Origin: Sacculina carcini
Lineage: Eukaryota; Arthropoda; Thecostraca; Sacculinidae
Direction: 5' to 3'
NCBI GenBank assembly: GCA_916048095.2
Contig: OU696595.1
Span: 5,939,295-6,003,294, forward strand
Length of the DNA stretch: 64,000 nucleotides
Position 1 is the stretch's first letter, and every line of letters starts with the position of its first letter. This document shows positions 55,353 to 64,000 of this stretch, piece by piece. Both the position numbers and the translations under genes were made by a program. The notes under the pieces are model-generated. The model worked only from the letters and a program-made list of their open reading frames with translations, searched no databases and was not told the DNA's origin.

Positions 55353-56281
55353 GTACAACTCGTGCTGAGTGCTTGTGAGGATCCGTGGCGAGCCAAACGG
55401 CACAATAACACAAAGTGAACGATTAAAGGTCAGTGGTGTGTAACCTGTGTGTGTGGGAAATTCCCCTGTCTGGTGGGTAATGCAGGGGTTGTCAAGTGGG
55501 AAGCTAAAGGTCGCACAGAACAGGACAAATGTGTGAGTTTTTATCAATCCGAATTAGTTTAATCTCGTTTCTATTGACTTGCCGACATTTAACTTTGTGG
55601 ACCAACTGAGTTTAGTGGATTTATCAGCGCTGTTGTGAGAAATGAAGTAATAGCTGATTGGCAATTGCGGAATCAGAGAAAACAGCTCACCAATCACCGG
55701 TTTATTTAGAAACACAATTATACAAGCAGCAGGAAATGAGACGAAGTAAAAAAGTGTACTAAATATAACTCCCAGAATTAATAGAATGTTTATTGTCTGA
55801 CGAGACAATGTGATACCAGAAGGACATGATATTACCCGCCAACTGTCTGTGCAACGTAGTTTGCAACATAGTTGATCTTATGTATTGCGAATGCTGAGAA
55901 CACACAGAATATGAATGTAAACACCTTAATAGATTCATTGCGCACTTTACATGAGTATAATTATTATTACTATTATTAATTACAGGCAAATCCAGTAGCA
56001 TGGGAAGAGTGCAAGCACTATTACCACCCTGAAGTGACCCCATGTACCGGATGCGCCCAAAAGATGTACAAAAAAGGAAAAATTTAAGAATTCTGGAGAG
56101 AAAGAGAGTTGGAAAAGTAAAGGTTTAAGTCGGGAGGATGTAAACTAATGAAGAAAAAAGCAAAATAAATAAACGACGCTTCAAATTGAATTATCAAATA
56201 AAAATGCTATATAGACTAAAACTCTGAATTTCGTCTTTATATATCTACGCAATATGTTATTGCCAACAATAACTGAGAAAC
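55353..56281. other. Spacer
   Basis: No recognisable gene on either strand. Ordinary AT-rich sequence. A short phrase, accaccctgaagtgaccccatgtaccgg (56023), returns at 56883 as accaccttgcggtggccccatgtaccgg, so 55800-56050 and 56560-56930 are distantly related. Confidence 0.45.
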
Positions 56282-56438
56282 ATATTGTAGCCAAAAATAA
56301 CTAATACAAATATTGTAGCCAAAAATAACTAATACAAATATTGTAGCCAAAAATGACTAATACAAATATTGTAGCCAAAAATAACTAATAAATATATTGT
56401 AGCCAAAAATAATTAATAAAAATATTGTAGCCAAATCA
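56282..56438. repeat. 28 bp tandem repeat
   Basis: Five to six copies of tattgtagccaaaaataact plus aatacaaa. Confidence 0.92.
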
Positions 56439-56597
56439 TTGTTTATATTTGTATTTATGCAATATGTATCTAGTGTTTTTGCGTGTTTGCTTAATGCGCG
56501 CTGTAAAGGTTTCATGTAGTATCGTAAATAAAACCTGACACAAATTGATAACTCACATTTGCAACATAGTCAATCTAATGACTAGCCAGTGCTGAAG

Positions 56598-56633
<36 letters not shown>
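56598..56633. repeat. (CA)n microsatellite
   Basis: About 17 CA repeats. Confidence 0.95.
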
Positions 56634-56635
<2 letters not shown>

Positions 56636-56652
56636 TAGGAATATAAACAACT

Positions 56653-56888
56653 TAAACACTATTACCACACTATGTAAACACTATTACCATACTATGTAAA
56701 CACTATTACCACACTATGTAAACACTATTACCATACTATGTAAACACTATTACCACACTATGTAACCACTATTACCACACTATGTAAACACTATTACCAC
56801 ACTATGTAACCACTATTACCACACTATGTAAATACTATTACCACACTATGTAACCTCTATTACCACACTATGTAAACACTATTACCAC
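56653..56888. repeat. 22 bp tandem repeat
   Basis: About eleven copies of taaacactattaccacactatg with single-base variants. Confidence 0.93.
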
Positions 56889-57659
56889 CTTGCGGTGGCC
56901 CCATGTACCGGAAAAGCACAAAATATGTACAAATGAGGAGATTTCGTGTATGTGTATGCGTGGGTGTGTATGTGTGTGTATGTGTATGTGTCAAATCTCT
57001 ACCTCTATTCAAGATACATAATAAGAATTGTTTCCTAATTTAGTCTTATTACTGTCTTAATAACATTGTATATATTTGTAGTGAATATAAGGTATGATTG
57101 TTCCTTGATTCTGTCTTCTATGTGTATGTGCTTCATGTGTATGCTTTATCGTTATTGTGTATTATCGTTATCGTTATCTGTATTTATCGTTATTGTGTAT
57201 GTATGCTTTCCCATTGTATGCTGTCTGTGTGTTGTTGTGTTGAGCTCTGATATTTGTGTTTGCGTGCATATTGTGTTCTCTGTCTATTTGTTTGATATAT
57301 GTATTGGTGTGTCTGCTATGTTGAGTTTTGTTGTTTTTATTTGTGTGTCTATTGTGTTGTCAATCTGAGTGTATGTCCTTGCATGTCTGCTGTGTTGTCT
57401 TAATGTGCTGTCTGCTGTGTTTTTCAATATGTGTGTGTGTATCTTTGTGTTTTGCGTATGTAAACTGGAAAATATATGTTTGCATTTGTGCGTATATGCT
57501 TTCTATTTTGTGTGAGTGTGTGTGTGTGTGTGTCTGCGCGTGATTGTATATGTGTATGTATATTGTGTTTGATTGTGTGCATGTGTGTGAGCGCTTTTGA
57601 GACCTTCGGGTGAGAGGCGCGATATAATGTCTTAATGGAGTGTAATTTAATGTATGTGT
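56889..57659. other. GT-rich low-complexity spacer
   Basis: Degenerate TGTGT-rich sequence. Plus-strand Cys/Val/Leu-rich frames and minus-strand His/Thr-rich frames are artefacts of composition. No element ends identified. Confidence 0.5.
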
Positions 57660-58298
57660 GTGTATTTGTGGTGGTTGGCTAGCCACGGAGCTACACTAGC
57701 ACACAGAACGAGTGTTCTGGACCGACTGTTTATTGCGACACAGGACACATATGCACAAGGCTGCAACGCACATGCAGATGTATAGAATTGTAATATGATA
57801 CCGCACACAAAACGCTGCAAGGGCAGAGGACATTGCGCGTGTGCTTCTGGCAGGTTCCCCGAAGTGGTGCGTGACGCTGTTGCACGTGGCACACCACAGA
57901 GCTCCCCCACCAGAATCGGAGCGGTGTTGTCGATGAGTCGGCGAATACACCGGCGCGCTGTACTGCACCGCAGCACGAGGCCAAGTAGGTTTCACATAAT
58001 CCAGTCGTCCTCGTGCTGCGCAGTCCGGTAGCGTAACAAGTTATTGTTGGAGAGACTGCAGCCAGCAAGGAGTCGAACCAATCTTGATTGTGTTGACTTC
58101 TTGCTGCGCAGGCGGATGCTTTTGATATTTTAACTTCCAGCGGTATCGGAAGAGCGATTGCGTACGCGCCGGACGGAGTCGGTCCTCGATGGTGTGATGC
58201 TGGTTAATCTTGCCAGCAGCTTATGGTGCGTCACCATCATAGCGAGGCACAGACGGCTGCTGACAGAGAGGTGCGGCGCAAGTAGATCAACGTTCCAC
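57660..58298 (-). other. GC-rich segment, possibly LTR-retrotransposon 3' end
   Basis: Distinctly GC-richer than its surroundings. On the minus strand a purine-rich GGTGGGGGAGCTC (near 57905-57893) precedes a TG-started stretch of about 225 bp that contains AATAAA (57733-57728) and ends near CCAACCACCACA at 57667. That is the layout of a polypurine tract and LTR. No partner LTR or target duplication was found, and no clear pol domain is readable upstream. Confidence 0.3.
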
Positions 58299-58606
58299 AC
58301 ACACACACACACATCTATATACCCGCGAATACATACAAGTCCAGTACACCGTCCTGGTGACCCGGCAACTAACCGGGGAAGGTCATATTACACATGGACA
58401 TAGTGCAGGACTGCAAACGGCCGGTTACATTCGTAGAATCATTCACTCACAACATCAAGGTCACTCTCACGCTCATGCACACACATATAGACAGACAGAC
58501 AAACATTGAATAATAACATTAAGCAGAGGGTATCATTTACACTATCATACTCGCACCAATCGCAAAACATAACATCGATACAAATTGTCATCTCAGTCCC
58601 CACACA
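58299..58606 (-). repeat. Inverted LTR-like arm, left
   Basis: Reverse complement of 58970-59318 apart from small changes and about 60 bp missing near 58335. It includes gtaaccggccgtttgcagtcc and gacaatttgtatcgatgtt in inverse. Confidence 0.88.
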
Positions 58607-58648
58607 AGGTCGAGGTCGACAGAGCCTTCACCAACTGCGTCAAGCTAG

Positions 58649-58747
58649 CAGCCCATCGCGGCTCCTCGTTCATCGCAGACCTCGTCGTTGACACGTTCCG
58701 GACGCAGAGTACGCTTCAAACCGTCTGCTGATTTCGTATACTTTTGA
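58649..58747 (+). pseudogene. LTR-retrotransposon pol C-terminal fragment
   Basis: About 32 codons between TAG 58646 and TGA 58745-58747, ending SLTRSGRRVRFKPSADFVYF. The TRSGRRVRF ending is a common pol C-terminal signature of Gypsy elements. 234 bp downstream lies a purine-rich tract (58961-58979) and then TGATATG, where an LTR should begin. Confidence 0.65.
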
Positions 58748-58969
58748 TATTGTTTTTCTATTTTGTTATGTTCGTGCATCATGTTACATAATACGTTTCT
58801 CGGGTGTTACTGATATTTTCATTTTCTTTGCTTTTCATACCGTCGCATATCAGTTGCTACATTTTTCTGAGATACTTTATTGCGGGATCATTCTGCTTGT
58901 GTTTGCTTGTGTATCCTATACCTGCTGCTATGTTATGTGTTATATATGACTCCGTCTCTGGCGGGGGAG

Positions 58970-59310
58970 TGTGTGGGGACTGATATGACAATTTGTATCG
59001 ATGTTATGTTTTGCGATTGGTGCGAGTATGATAGTGTAAATGATACCCTTTGCTTAATGTTATTATTCAATGTTTGTCTGTCTGTCTATATGTGTGTGCA
59101 TGAGCGTGAGAGTGGCCTTGATGCTGTGAGTGAATGATTCTACGAATGTAACCGGCCGTTTGCAGTCCTGCACTATGTCCATGTGTAATATGACCTTCCC
59201 CGGTTAGTTGCCGGCTCACCAGGACGCTTGTATGTATGTCTGTGTGCTGTGTGCTTGTGTGTATATCATATGTCTCTGTTCGCGTGTGGGCTGATTCGCG
59301 GGTATATAGA

Positions 59311-59318
<8 letters not shown>
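58970..59318 (+). repeat. Inverted LTR-like arm, right (probable 3' LTR)
   Basis: Starts at a polypurine tract (gcgggggagtgtgtgggga, 58961-58979) followed by TGATATGACA. Mirror of 58299-58606. Its right end is lost in the (GT)n tract. Confidence 0.8.
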
Positions 59319-59518
<200 letters not shown>

Positions 59519-59942
59519 TTGAGAGCTTGTTTGAGAGCTTGAGAGCACTCTTGTTTGAGAGCTTGTCCTGTGCGGATGTTTTTTGTGTCGCTCCGGCTAT
59601 TTGCGTTTTCGTGGTGATTTGTGCTGCTGATAGTGATTGAGGTTTCGCGGCTAGGTGCTAAATTCTGTGCCTGGTCCGACTCTCCGTGAGTGTGTGTGTG
59701 TGCGTGTGTGCCTGGCGCGTCCCCCTGTGTTGGGGAGGGCCCTCAGTGCTCGGGTCGCGTGTGTGTGTGTGTGCGTGTGCCTGTGTTTGTGCGTGCGTGT
59801 ACGTGTGTGAGCCGTGTGCGTGTGTGTGTGTGCGTGTGTGTGTGCGCGTGTGCCTGTGCTTATGCGTGTGTGTGTGTGTTCGAACCGCGTGTCTGTGTGT
59901 GCGTGTGTGTGAGCGTTTGTCTGTGATCTTATCGCGCTCGTC

Positions 59943-61256
59943 ATGGTCGCGATGACCAAGCCTGCCGGGCTTCAACCCTCCCGCGCTGCTCCCCCTCCTG
60001 ACGACTCAACTTGTGCCATGTGCAAAATGGCCGTTACCACCTGTGCGTTGTGCTGTTCGCAATGTTCAAATTACGTGCATGTGAGATGCAGCCGAATTCC
60101 AAAATATTTGGCCATGACTTATTTTACCACCAGAGCTTCCTTCACTTGTGAGTATTGCTCTCTTGCTCGCCAGTGCAACACTGCAGAAATGCAGGAGTGG
60201 CTGGACAGCCTTGTCGGCATAACAACCGCCGACAAACAAACCATGGTGGACATGATCCAATCTTCATCGACTGAAAGCCAATCTCTGGTGCAGCTGACTA
60301 AGACCGTCAGCGAAATCAAGGCCCAGCTTCAACGGATGACCAGCCCGAAGCCTCCGTTGATGTCAACTCCACCACTGATGCCGACTCGGCCACTGATGCC
60401 GACTCGGCCACTGATGCCGACTCGGCCACTCATGCCGACTCCGCCACTGATGCCGACTCCGTCACTCATGCCGACTCCGCCAACGCCTGTTCAACATCCG
60501 CGTTCGTACGCGCAGGCAATGTCACGGGAGATCATCGTGCACTCACATGATCAAGCTCCAGTTGACAAGAAGCGTGTGTCAGAGGCACTGAAATCTGTGC
60601 CAGTCGTCAAGATGACGAAAACCAAGCGTGGTGCCGTCAAAGTCAGTCTTCCTGACACAAAATCTGCAAACTCTGCAATGTTGGCGATGAAGAGCGACAC
60701 ACAGCTCAATGCCTCCTGTCGTGGCAAGATCATGCCAAAACTGACCATTACATCGGTCAGTTTTGACATCTCTGATGAGGACATTCTCGACTGTGTGTGC
60801 AGCAAAAATAATGAAGTCAAAGCGACAATCAAGCACTCTTCAGACTTCAAGGTGATTTTTTCAAAGAAGTCTGCGGGTCACTCAAAGACAGTTGTTGCCG
60901 CCGTGTCTCCTGCCATCCGTGACACGGTGATGAAGTCAGGGTACCTGTACCTGGGTGACCGACGGTGTGTGGTGCACGACCGTTACTGGGTCACTCGCTG
61001 TGCCAAGTGCCAGCGTCACGGTCACATGGCTGTCAAGTGTCCGGCCCGAGAGAACACCTGTGGCTGGTGTGCAGGCAAGCACGCCACTAAATCTTGTTCC
61101 TTGAAAGTTGCCAGCAAATGCGCCAACTGTTCGCGAGCTGGTCGTAGCAGCGCCAGCCACTCTTCGTTTGACCCCTCGTGTCCCTGCTTAATCTTGGCGA
61201 GAACTCGAGTTATACACCGCACCAAGACCAGCGATGACTGCCGTCCGGGAAACTAG
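59943..61256 (+). CDS. ORF1: PHD-like and CCHC zinc-finger nucleic-acid-binding protein
   Basis: 437 codons from ATG 59943 to TAG 61254-61256. Residues about 21-75 form a C4HC3 PHD-like finger (CAMC, CALCCSQC, HVRC, CEYC). A region with coiled-coil character follows (about 80-135). Then comes a Pro-rich run of six to seven LMPTRP/LMPTPP units (about 139-178). After an RRM-like stretch (KLTITSVSFDISDEDI) there are Cys/His knuckles near the C terminus: CAKCQRHGHMAVKC (CX2CX4HX4C), CGWCAGKHATKSC and CANC...H...C. This layout fits the ORF1 of CR1/L2-group elements, which bind the element RNA. It ends against the slippery heptamer at 61247-61253. Confidence 0.88.
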   Translation: MVAMTKPAGLQPSRAAPPPDDSTCAMCKMAVTTCALCCSQCSNYVHVRCSRIPKYLAMTYFTTRASFTCEYCSLARQCNTAEMQEWLDSLVGITTADKQTMVDMIQSSSTESQSLVQLTKTVSEIKAQLQRMTSPKPPLMSTPPLMPTRPLMPTRPLMPTRPLMPTPPLMPTPSLMPTPPTPVQHPRSYAQAMSREIIVHSHDQAPVDKKRVSEALKSVPVVKMTKTKRGAVKVSLPDTKSANSAMLAMKSDTQLNASCRGKIMPKLTITSVSFDISDEDILDCVCSKNNEVKATIKHSSDFKVIFSKKSAGHSKTVVAAVSPAIRDTVMKSGYLYLGDRRCVVHDRYWVTRCAKCQRHGHMAVKCPARENTCGWCAGKHATKSCSLKVASKCANCSRAGRSSASHSSFDPSCPCLILARTRVIHRTKTSDDCRPGN

Positions 61257-64000
61257 ACGTGAACAATGACCAGCCAGATCTTCCAGCCTCGTCCACCTCT
61301 AGCGTCAAAGAGTCTACTTCTCATCCTCAATCTCGTCGTACCGCTAAGTGTTCTTCACCTAATTCTAATTCCAATAATTTGTCACTTTCTGTTTCTGCTA
61401 ATTGTAAATATGTAAGATGTGGTCTTTGGAATTTACGTTCTATTAGGTCCAAAATTTCTCTTTTTGTTTCTGTTTTAGTTAATTACGACATATTCTTTGT
61501 GAATGAATCTTGGCTTTCTCTCTCTGAAATCTCTTCTTTTAATAGCTGTCTTCCTTCTAACTACTCCGCCTATCACCAGTCTCGCTCCATCAATAGTTCT
61601 AATTCCTCTAAGTCTATTGGTGGTGGTGTTGCTATTATTTTTAATTCTGATTGTATTCGTCTTATTCAATGTAAGCTAGATGTGTGTATAAATTCCTTCG
61701 AATATGTTTGCTGTAAGATCACTAGCCGTTACTCTCTCCCCGTCTGTATTGTTTCAATCTATCGTGGTAACTATGTATCTAGTTCTGTTTTCTTAGATGA
61801 GTTTACCGTTCTCATTGATACGCTTATTTCTATGTTTTCTTCTAGGATTCTCTTTTGCGGCGATTTTAATCTTTGGCTAGATGCCCCTCATCTCAAATCG
61901 TGTTCTTCTTCGTTTCTTGAATTAATATCTTCCTATGGTTTAGCAAATCATGTATGCGGTTCTACTCATGAACATGGTCACACCCTCGACATAGTGCTCT
62001 CATTCAGTGACTCCCCTATTTCTATCAAGGATTTGACTGTCTTCCCTATTGATTCCTCTGTTTCAGATCACTCCTTAATTGAATTTTCCGCGCTTATTCC
62101 TCTCAGCCTAAGATCGCATAAAACTGTCACGTTTCTAGATTATCTTACTGTTGACTACGACTCTCTATGTAACCAGATATTTTCTTCTTTCAATTATGAT
62201 TCGTTTTGTTTCTTACCCCCTTATGATCTCTGTAAATATTTCAACTCCTGTCTTGAATTTCTTAGAGATCAGTTTGTTCCTGTTAAGGAGTTCCGTTCCT
62301 CTTCATCTCTTCATAGTCCCTGGTTCAATAGTGAAATTCGTAGCTCCAAAACTTCTCTTAGACGACTTGAGCGCCATTGGTTGCGTCTGAAAAATGATGC
62401 ATCATGGCAATCTTATTGTGTTGCACGGCGTCACCATCATATCTTGTGTGAGGACGCCAAAAAATCCTATTATAATAATAAAATCTCGTCCTGTCTCAAC
62501 AGTAAATCCCTCTGGAATATTCTCAATAAACTCCTAGGTAAATCTAATACCCTTGTGTTTCCTGATAGTGACCCAACTCGCCTACCTTCCCTATTCTCTC
62601 ATTTCTTTGAGAATAAAATTTCGAATATATGCTGTCGTTTCCCTCCTGCTACATTGTCTTATTCTCCCACCACCTCCGCCATTTTTCATTCTTTCCTTCC
62701 GATTTCCATCTCTGATTGCAGGCTACTACTGAGACGTGTGCACACTCGTTCTTCCTCCCTGGACCCTATTAACCTTGCTCGAATCCCCAACTGTATTGAG
62801 TTACTTCTTCCTTTCATCACCTATTTTATCAATTCGTCTTTCTCTCTCGGTGAATTCCTTGCGTCTAAAAGCGCAAGTATTCTCCCTATCCTGAAAAAAC
62901 CTAACCTTGATCCCAATTGTTTGTCTAACTATCGTCCTATCTCTAGAATTCCTTGGCTATCCAAATCGCTTGAAATGGCCGCTTATGTCCAGATTTCGGA
63001 CTACCTTGAGCGCCATGATCTATTTCTCCCTGAACAATCAGGCTTCCGTAGTTTTCACTCAACAGAAACCTCGCTTCTCTTCCTCTATGACTCTATTATT
63101 AAATCTACTCTTGCTTTTAAGGATGTTCTTCTCATTCAACTGGACTTCTCTGCGGCTTTTGACACTGTTGATCATCTAATTCTACTCAATACTCTATCCA
63201 ACCTAGGTATTTGTGGCGCTGCACTATCATTCTTCCGCTCTTATCTTCTTTCACGATCTCAGCTTGTTTGTACCAGTGATTCTTGTAGTGAGTCTTTCCC
63301 ACTCTCATACGGTGTCCCACAGGGGTCCGTCCTAGGCCCTCTCCTTTTTAATATTTACTTAACCTCCATAGGTGAAATCCTTCATCGTCATGATGTCACT
63401 TTCCAAATCTTTGCGGATGACATCCAAATTATTCTCTCGTCTGATACTATTTCGCAATCTTCTGTTTCTTCTCTCTTGGATGACATTGAAACCTGGTCTT
63501 TGTCCAACCATCTCAAGCTCAATCCGGATAAGACAAAATTTATCCTTTTTCAATCTTCTAGAAGTTTTACTTGTCTATCTGTTCCTCTCACTAAATCTGT
63601 TCGTAGCTTAGGTGTCTTGCTAGATGATTCTCTTTCTTTTGAACCATACATCTCTGATATCATTAGGGTATGTAACTTTCACATTAGGCGAATCTATTCT
63701 ATCCGTAGATATTTAACTGTCTCTGCTGCTTTCAAACTGGCTAATTCTTTCATTCTCAGTAGGATTCAATATTGTTGCTCGCTCTTTCTTTCTCTGAACC
63801 ACCGCCAGCTTCGCAAACTTCAATCTGTTATTAGTAAAGCTTGTCGTCTAATCTACAATCTCCCTGTTGGCTCTCATGTCTCTCCCTATCTACAAAAATT
63901 GGGACTTCTTCCTATTAAGGCGCTTATTGACTACCGCATCTGTTTGATCATCCATTCCACTCTTATTCTCCGTAAGCCATCGTACTTATTTGAACTTCTA
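61238..64000 (+). CDS. ORF2: apurinic-type endonuclease and reverse transcriptase, runs off the window
   Basis: I read every codon from 61238 to 64000 in this frame and found no stop (921 codons). The first in-frame ATG is at 61832, already inside the endonuclease. Endonuclease motifs in order: CGLWNLRSIRSK, FVNESWL, GGGVAIIF, ILFCGDFN, HTLDIVLSF and VSDHSLIEF. The RT follows: YRPISRIPWLSK, motif A QLDFSAAFDTVDH, GVPQGSVLGPLLF and the catalytic FADD (near 63412). The C-terminal tail begins at 63700 onward. The frame is -1 relative to ORF1 and opens only after TGA 61235-61237. The missing start codon, the 16 nt overlap and the heptamer make translation as an ORF1-ORF2 fusion by frameshifting the simplest reading. 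Confidence 0.92.
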   Translation, partial: MPSGKLDVNNDQPDLPASSTSSVKESTSHPQSRRTAKCSSPNSNSNNLSLSVSANCKYVRCGLWNLRSIRSKISLFVSVLVNYDIFFVNESWLSLSEISSFNSCLPSNYSAYHQSRSINSSNSSKSIGGGVAIIFNSDCIRLIQCKLDVCINSFEYVCCKITSRYSLPVCIVSIYRGNYVSSSVFLDEFTVLIDTLISMFSSRILFCGDFNLWLDAPHLKSCSSSFLELISSYGLANHVCGSTHEHGHTLDIVLSFSDSPISIKDLTVFPIDSSVSDHSLIEFSALIPLSLRSHKTVTFLDYLTVDYDSLCNQIFSSFNYDSFCFLPPYDLCKYFNSCLEFLRDQFVPVKEFRSSSSLHSPWFNSEIRSSKTSLRRLERHWLRLKNDASWQSYCVARRHHHILCEDAKKSYYNNKISSCLNSKSLWNILNKLLGKSNTLVFPDSDPTRLPSLFSHFFENKISNICCRFPPATLSYSPTTSAIFHSFLPISISDCRLLLRRVHTRSSSLDPINLARIPNCIELLLPFITYFINSSFSLGEFLASKSASILPILKKPNLDPNCLSNYRPISRIPWLSKSLEMAAYVQISDYLERHDLFLPEQSGFRSFHSTETSLLFLYDSIIKSTLAFKDVLLIQLDFSAAFDTVDHLILLNTLSNLGICGAALSFFRSYLLSRSQLVCTSDSCSESFPLSYGVPQGSVLGPLLFNIYLTSIGEILHRHDVTFQIFADDIQIILSSDTISQSSVSSLLDDIETWSLSNHLKLNPDKTKFILFQSSRSFTCLSVPLTKSVRSLGVLLDDSLSFEPYISDIIRVCNFHIRRIYSIRRYLTVSAAFKLANSFILSRIQYCCSLFLSLNHRQLRKLQSVISKACRLIYNLPVGSHVSPYLQKLGLLPIKALIDYRICLIIHSTLILRKPSYLFELL
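61247..61253 (+). promoter_or_regulatory. Candidate -1 frameshift site GGGAAAC at ORF1/ORF2 junction
   Basis: In the ORF1 frame it reads G GGA AAC and is followed directly by the TAG stop. After a one-base backward slip the ribosome would continue as CTA GAC GTG into ORF2. By eye only weak downstream pairing is seen (CTAGA 61253-61257 with TCTAG near 61298), so the stop codon itself may act as the pause. Confidence 0.7.

Larger units (their letters stand above)
59530..64000 (+). mobile_element. CR1/L2-like non-LTR retrotransposon, 5' part, apparently intact
   Basis: GT-rich 5' leader (59690-59930; exact 5' end uncertain), ORF1 59943-61256, and ORF2 open from 61238 to the window edge. Both frames are free of stops and all visible catalytic motifs are intact, so this copy is young or active. 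The 3' end lies outside the window. Pyrimidine-rich coding sequence in ORF2 resembles the left-edge element. Confidence 0.9.

Noticed and set aside
54793-55547. Four overlapping frames of 105-191 codons
   Set aside because: All are produced by the 12 bp minisatellite, whose length is a multiple of three; no domain outside it.

Overview
This window is animal nuclear DNA, most likely from an invertebrate. The evidence is AT-rich non-coding sequence, long (GT)n and (TA)n microsatellites, several classes of eukaryotic transposable element, a tRNA-derived SINE-like repeat, and one exon of a host gene of the METTL24-like methyltransferase family. I cannot name the species. Nearly everything recognisable is mobile or repetitive.

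Layout. 1-2366: 3' part of a CR1/L2-like non-LTR retrotransposon. 3228-8065: a nearly complete Gypsy-type LTR retrotransposon on the minus strand, inserted in an older repeat. 8066-13560: the rest of that repeat, a SINE and a MITE. 13580-16720: a truncated non-LTR reverse transcriptase and a 5'-truncated Penelope-like element. 16721-27660: a large accumulation of one AT-rich repeat family marked by CCCGTCGTGCGG boxes and ending in GGATCTCTTTTATATATATAG. 27740-32080: non-LTR relics, minisatellites and the METTL24-like exon (29181-30119). 32560-38485: a second copy of the repeat block carrying an IS630/Tc1-like DNA transposon. 40421-51640: further copies carrying a second LTR retrotransposon (44070-48871). 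52483-54240: a decayed pogo/Tigger transposon. 55100-56890: minisatellites. 57660-59320: LTR-retrotransposon debris, including a long inverted LTR pair. 59530-64000: the 5' part of an apparently intact CR1/L2-like element running off the right edge.

The elements form a nested series. The boxed repeat family is the substrate into which the Gypsy element, the second LTR element and the IS630-like transposon inserted. Paralogous empty sites inside the same window fix their boundaries and target duplications exactly (AAGTG, ATAGT and TA).

The strongest unusual observation is at the ORF1/ORF2 junction of the right-hand non-LTR element. ORF2 is open for more than 900 codons but has no ATG before its endonuclease domain. 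It lies in the -1 frame, and a canonical slippery heptamer GGGAAAC sits directly against the ORF1 stop inside an overlap of about 16 nt. The unrelated LTR element at 44-48 kb has the same heptamer, in the correct phase, in its gag/pol overlap. Other notable structures are an inverted LTR insertion beside the 5' LTR of the Gypsy element, an in-frame minisatellite expansion inside a reverse transcriptase relic, and iterated terminal repeats on the IS630-like transposon.
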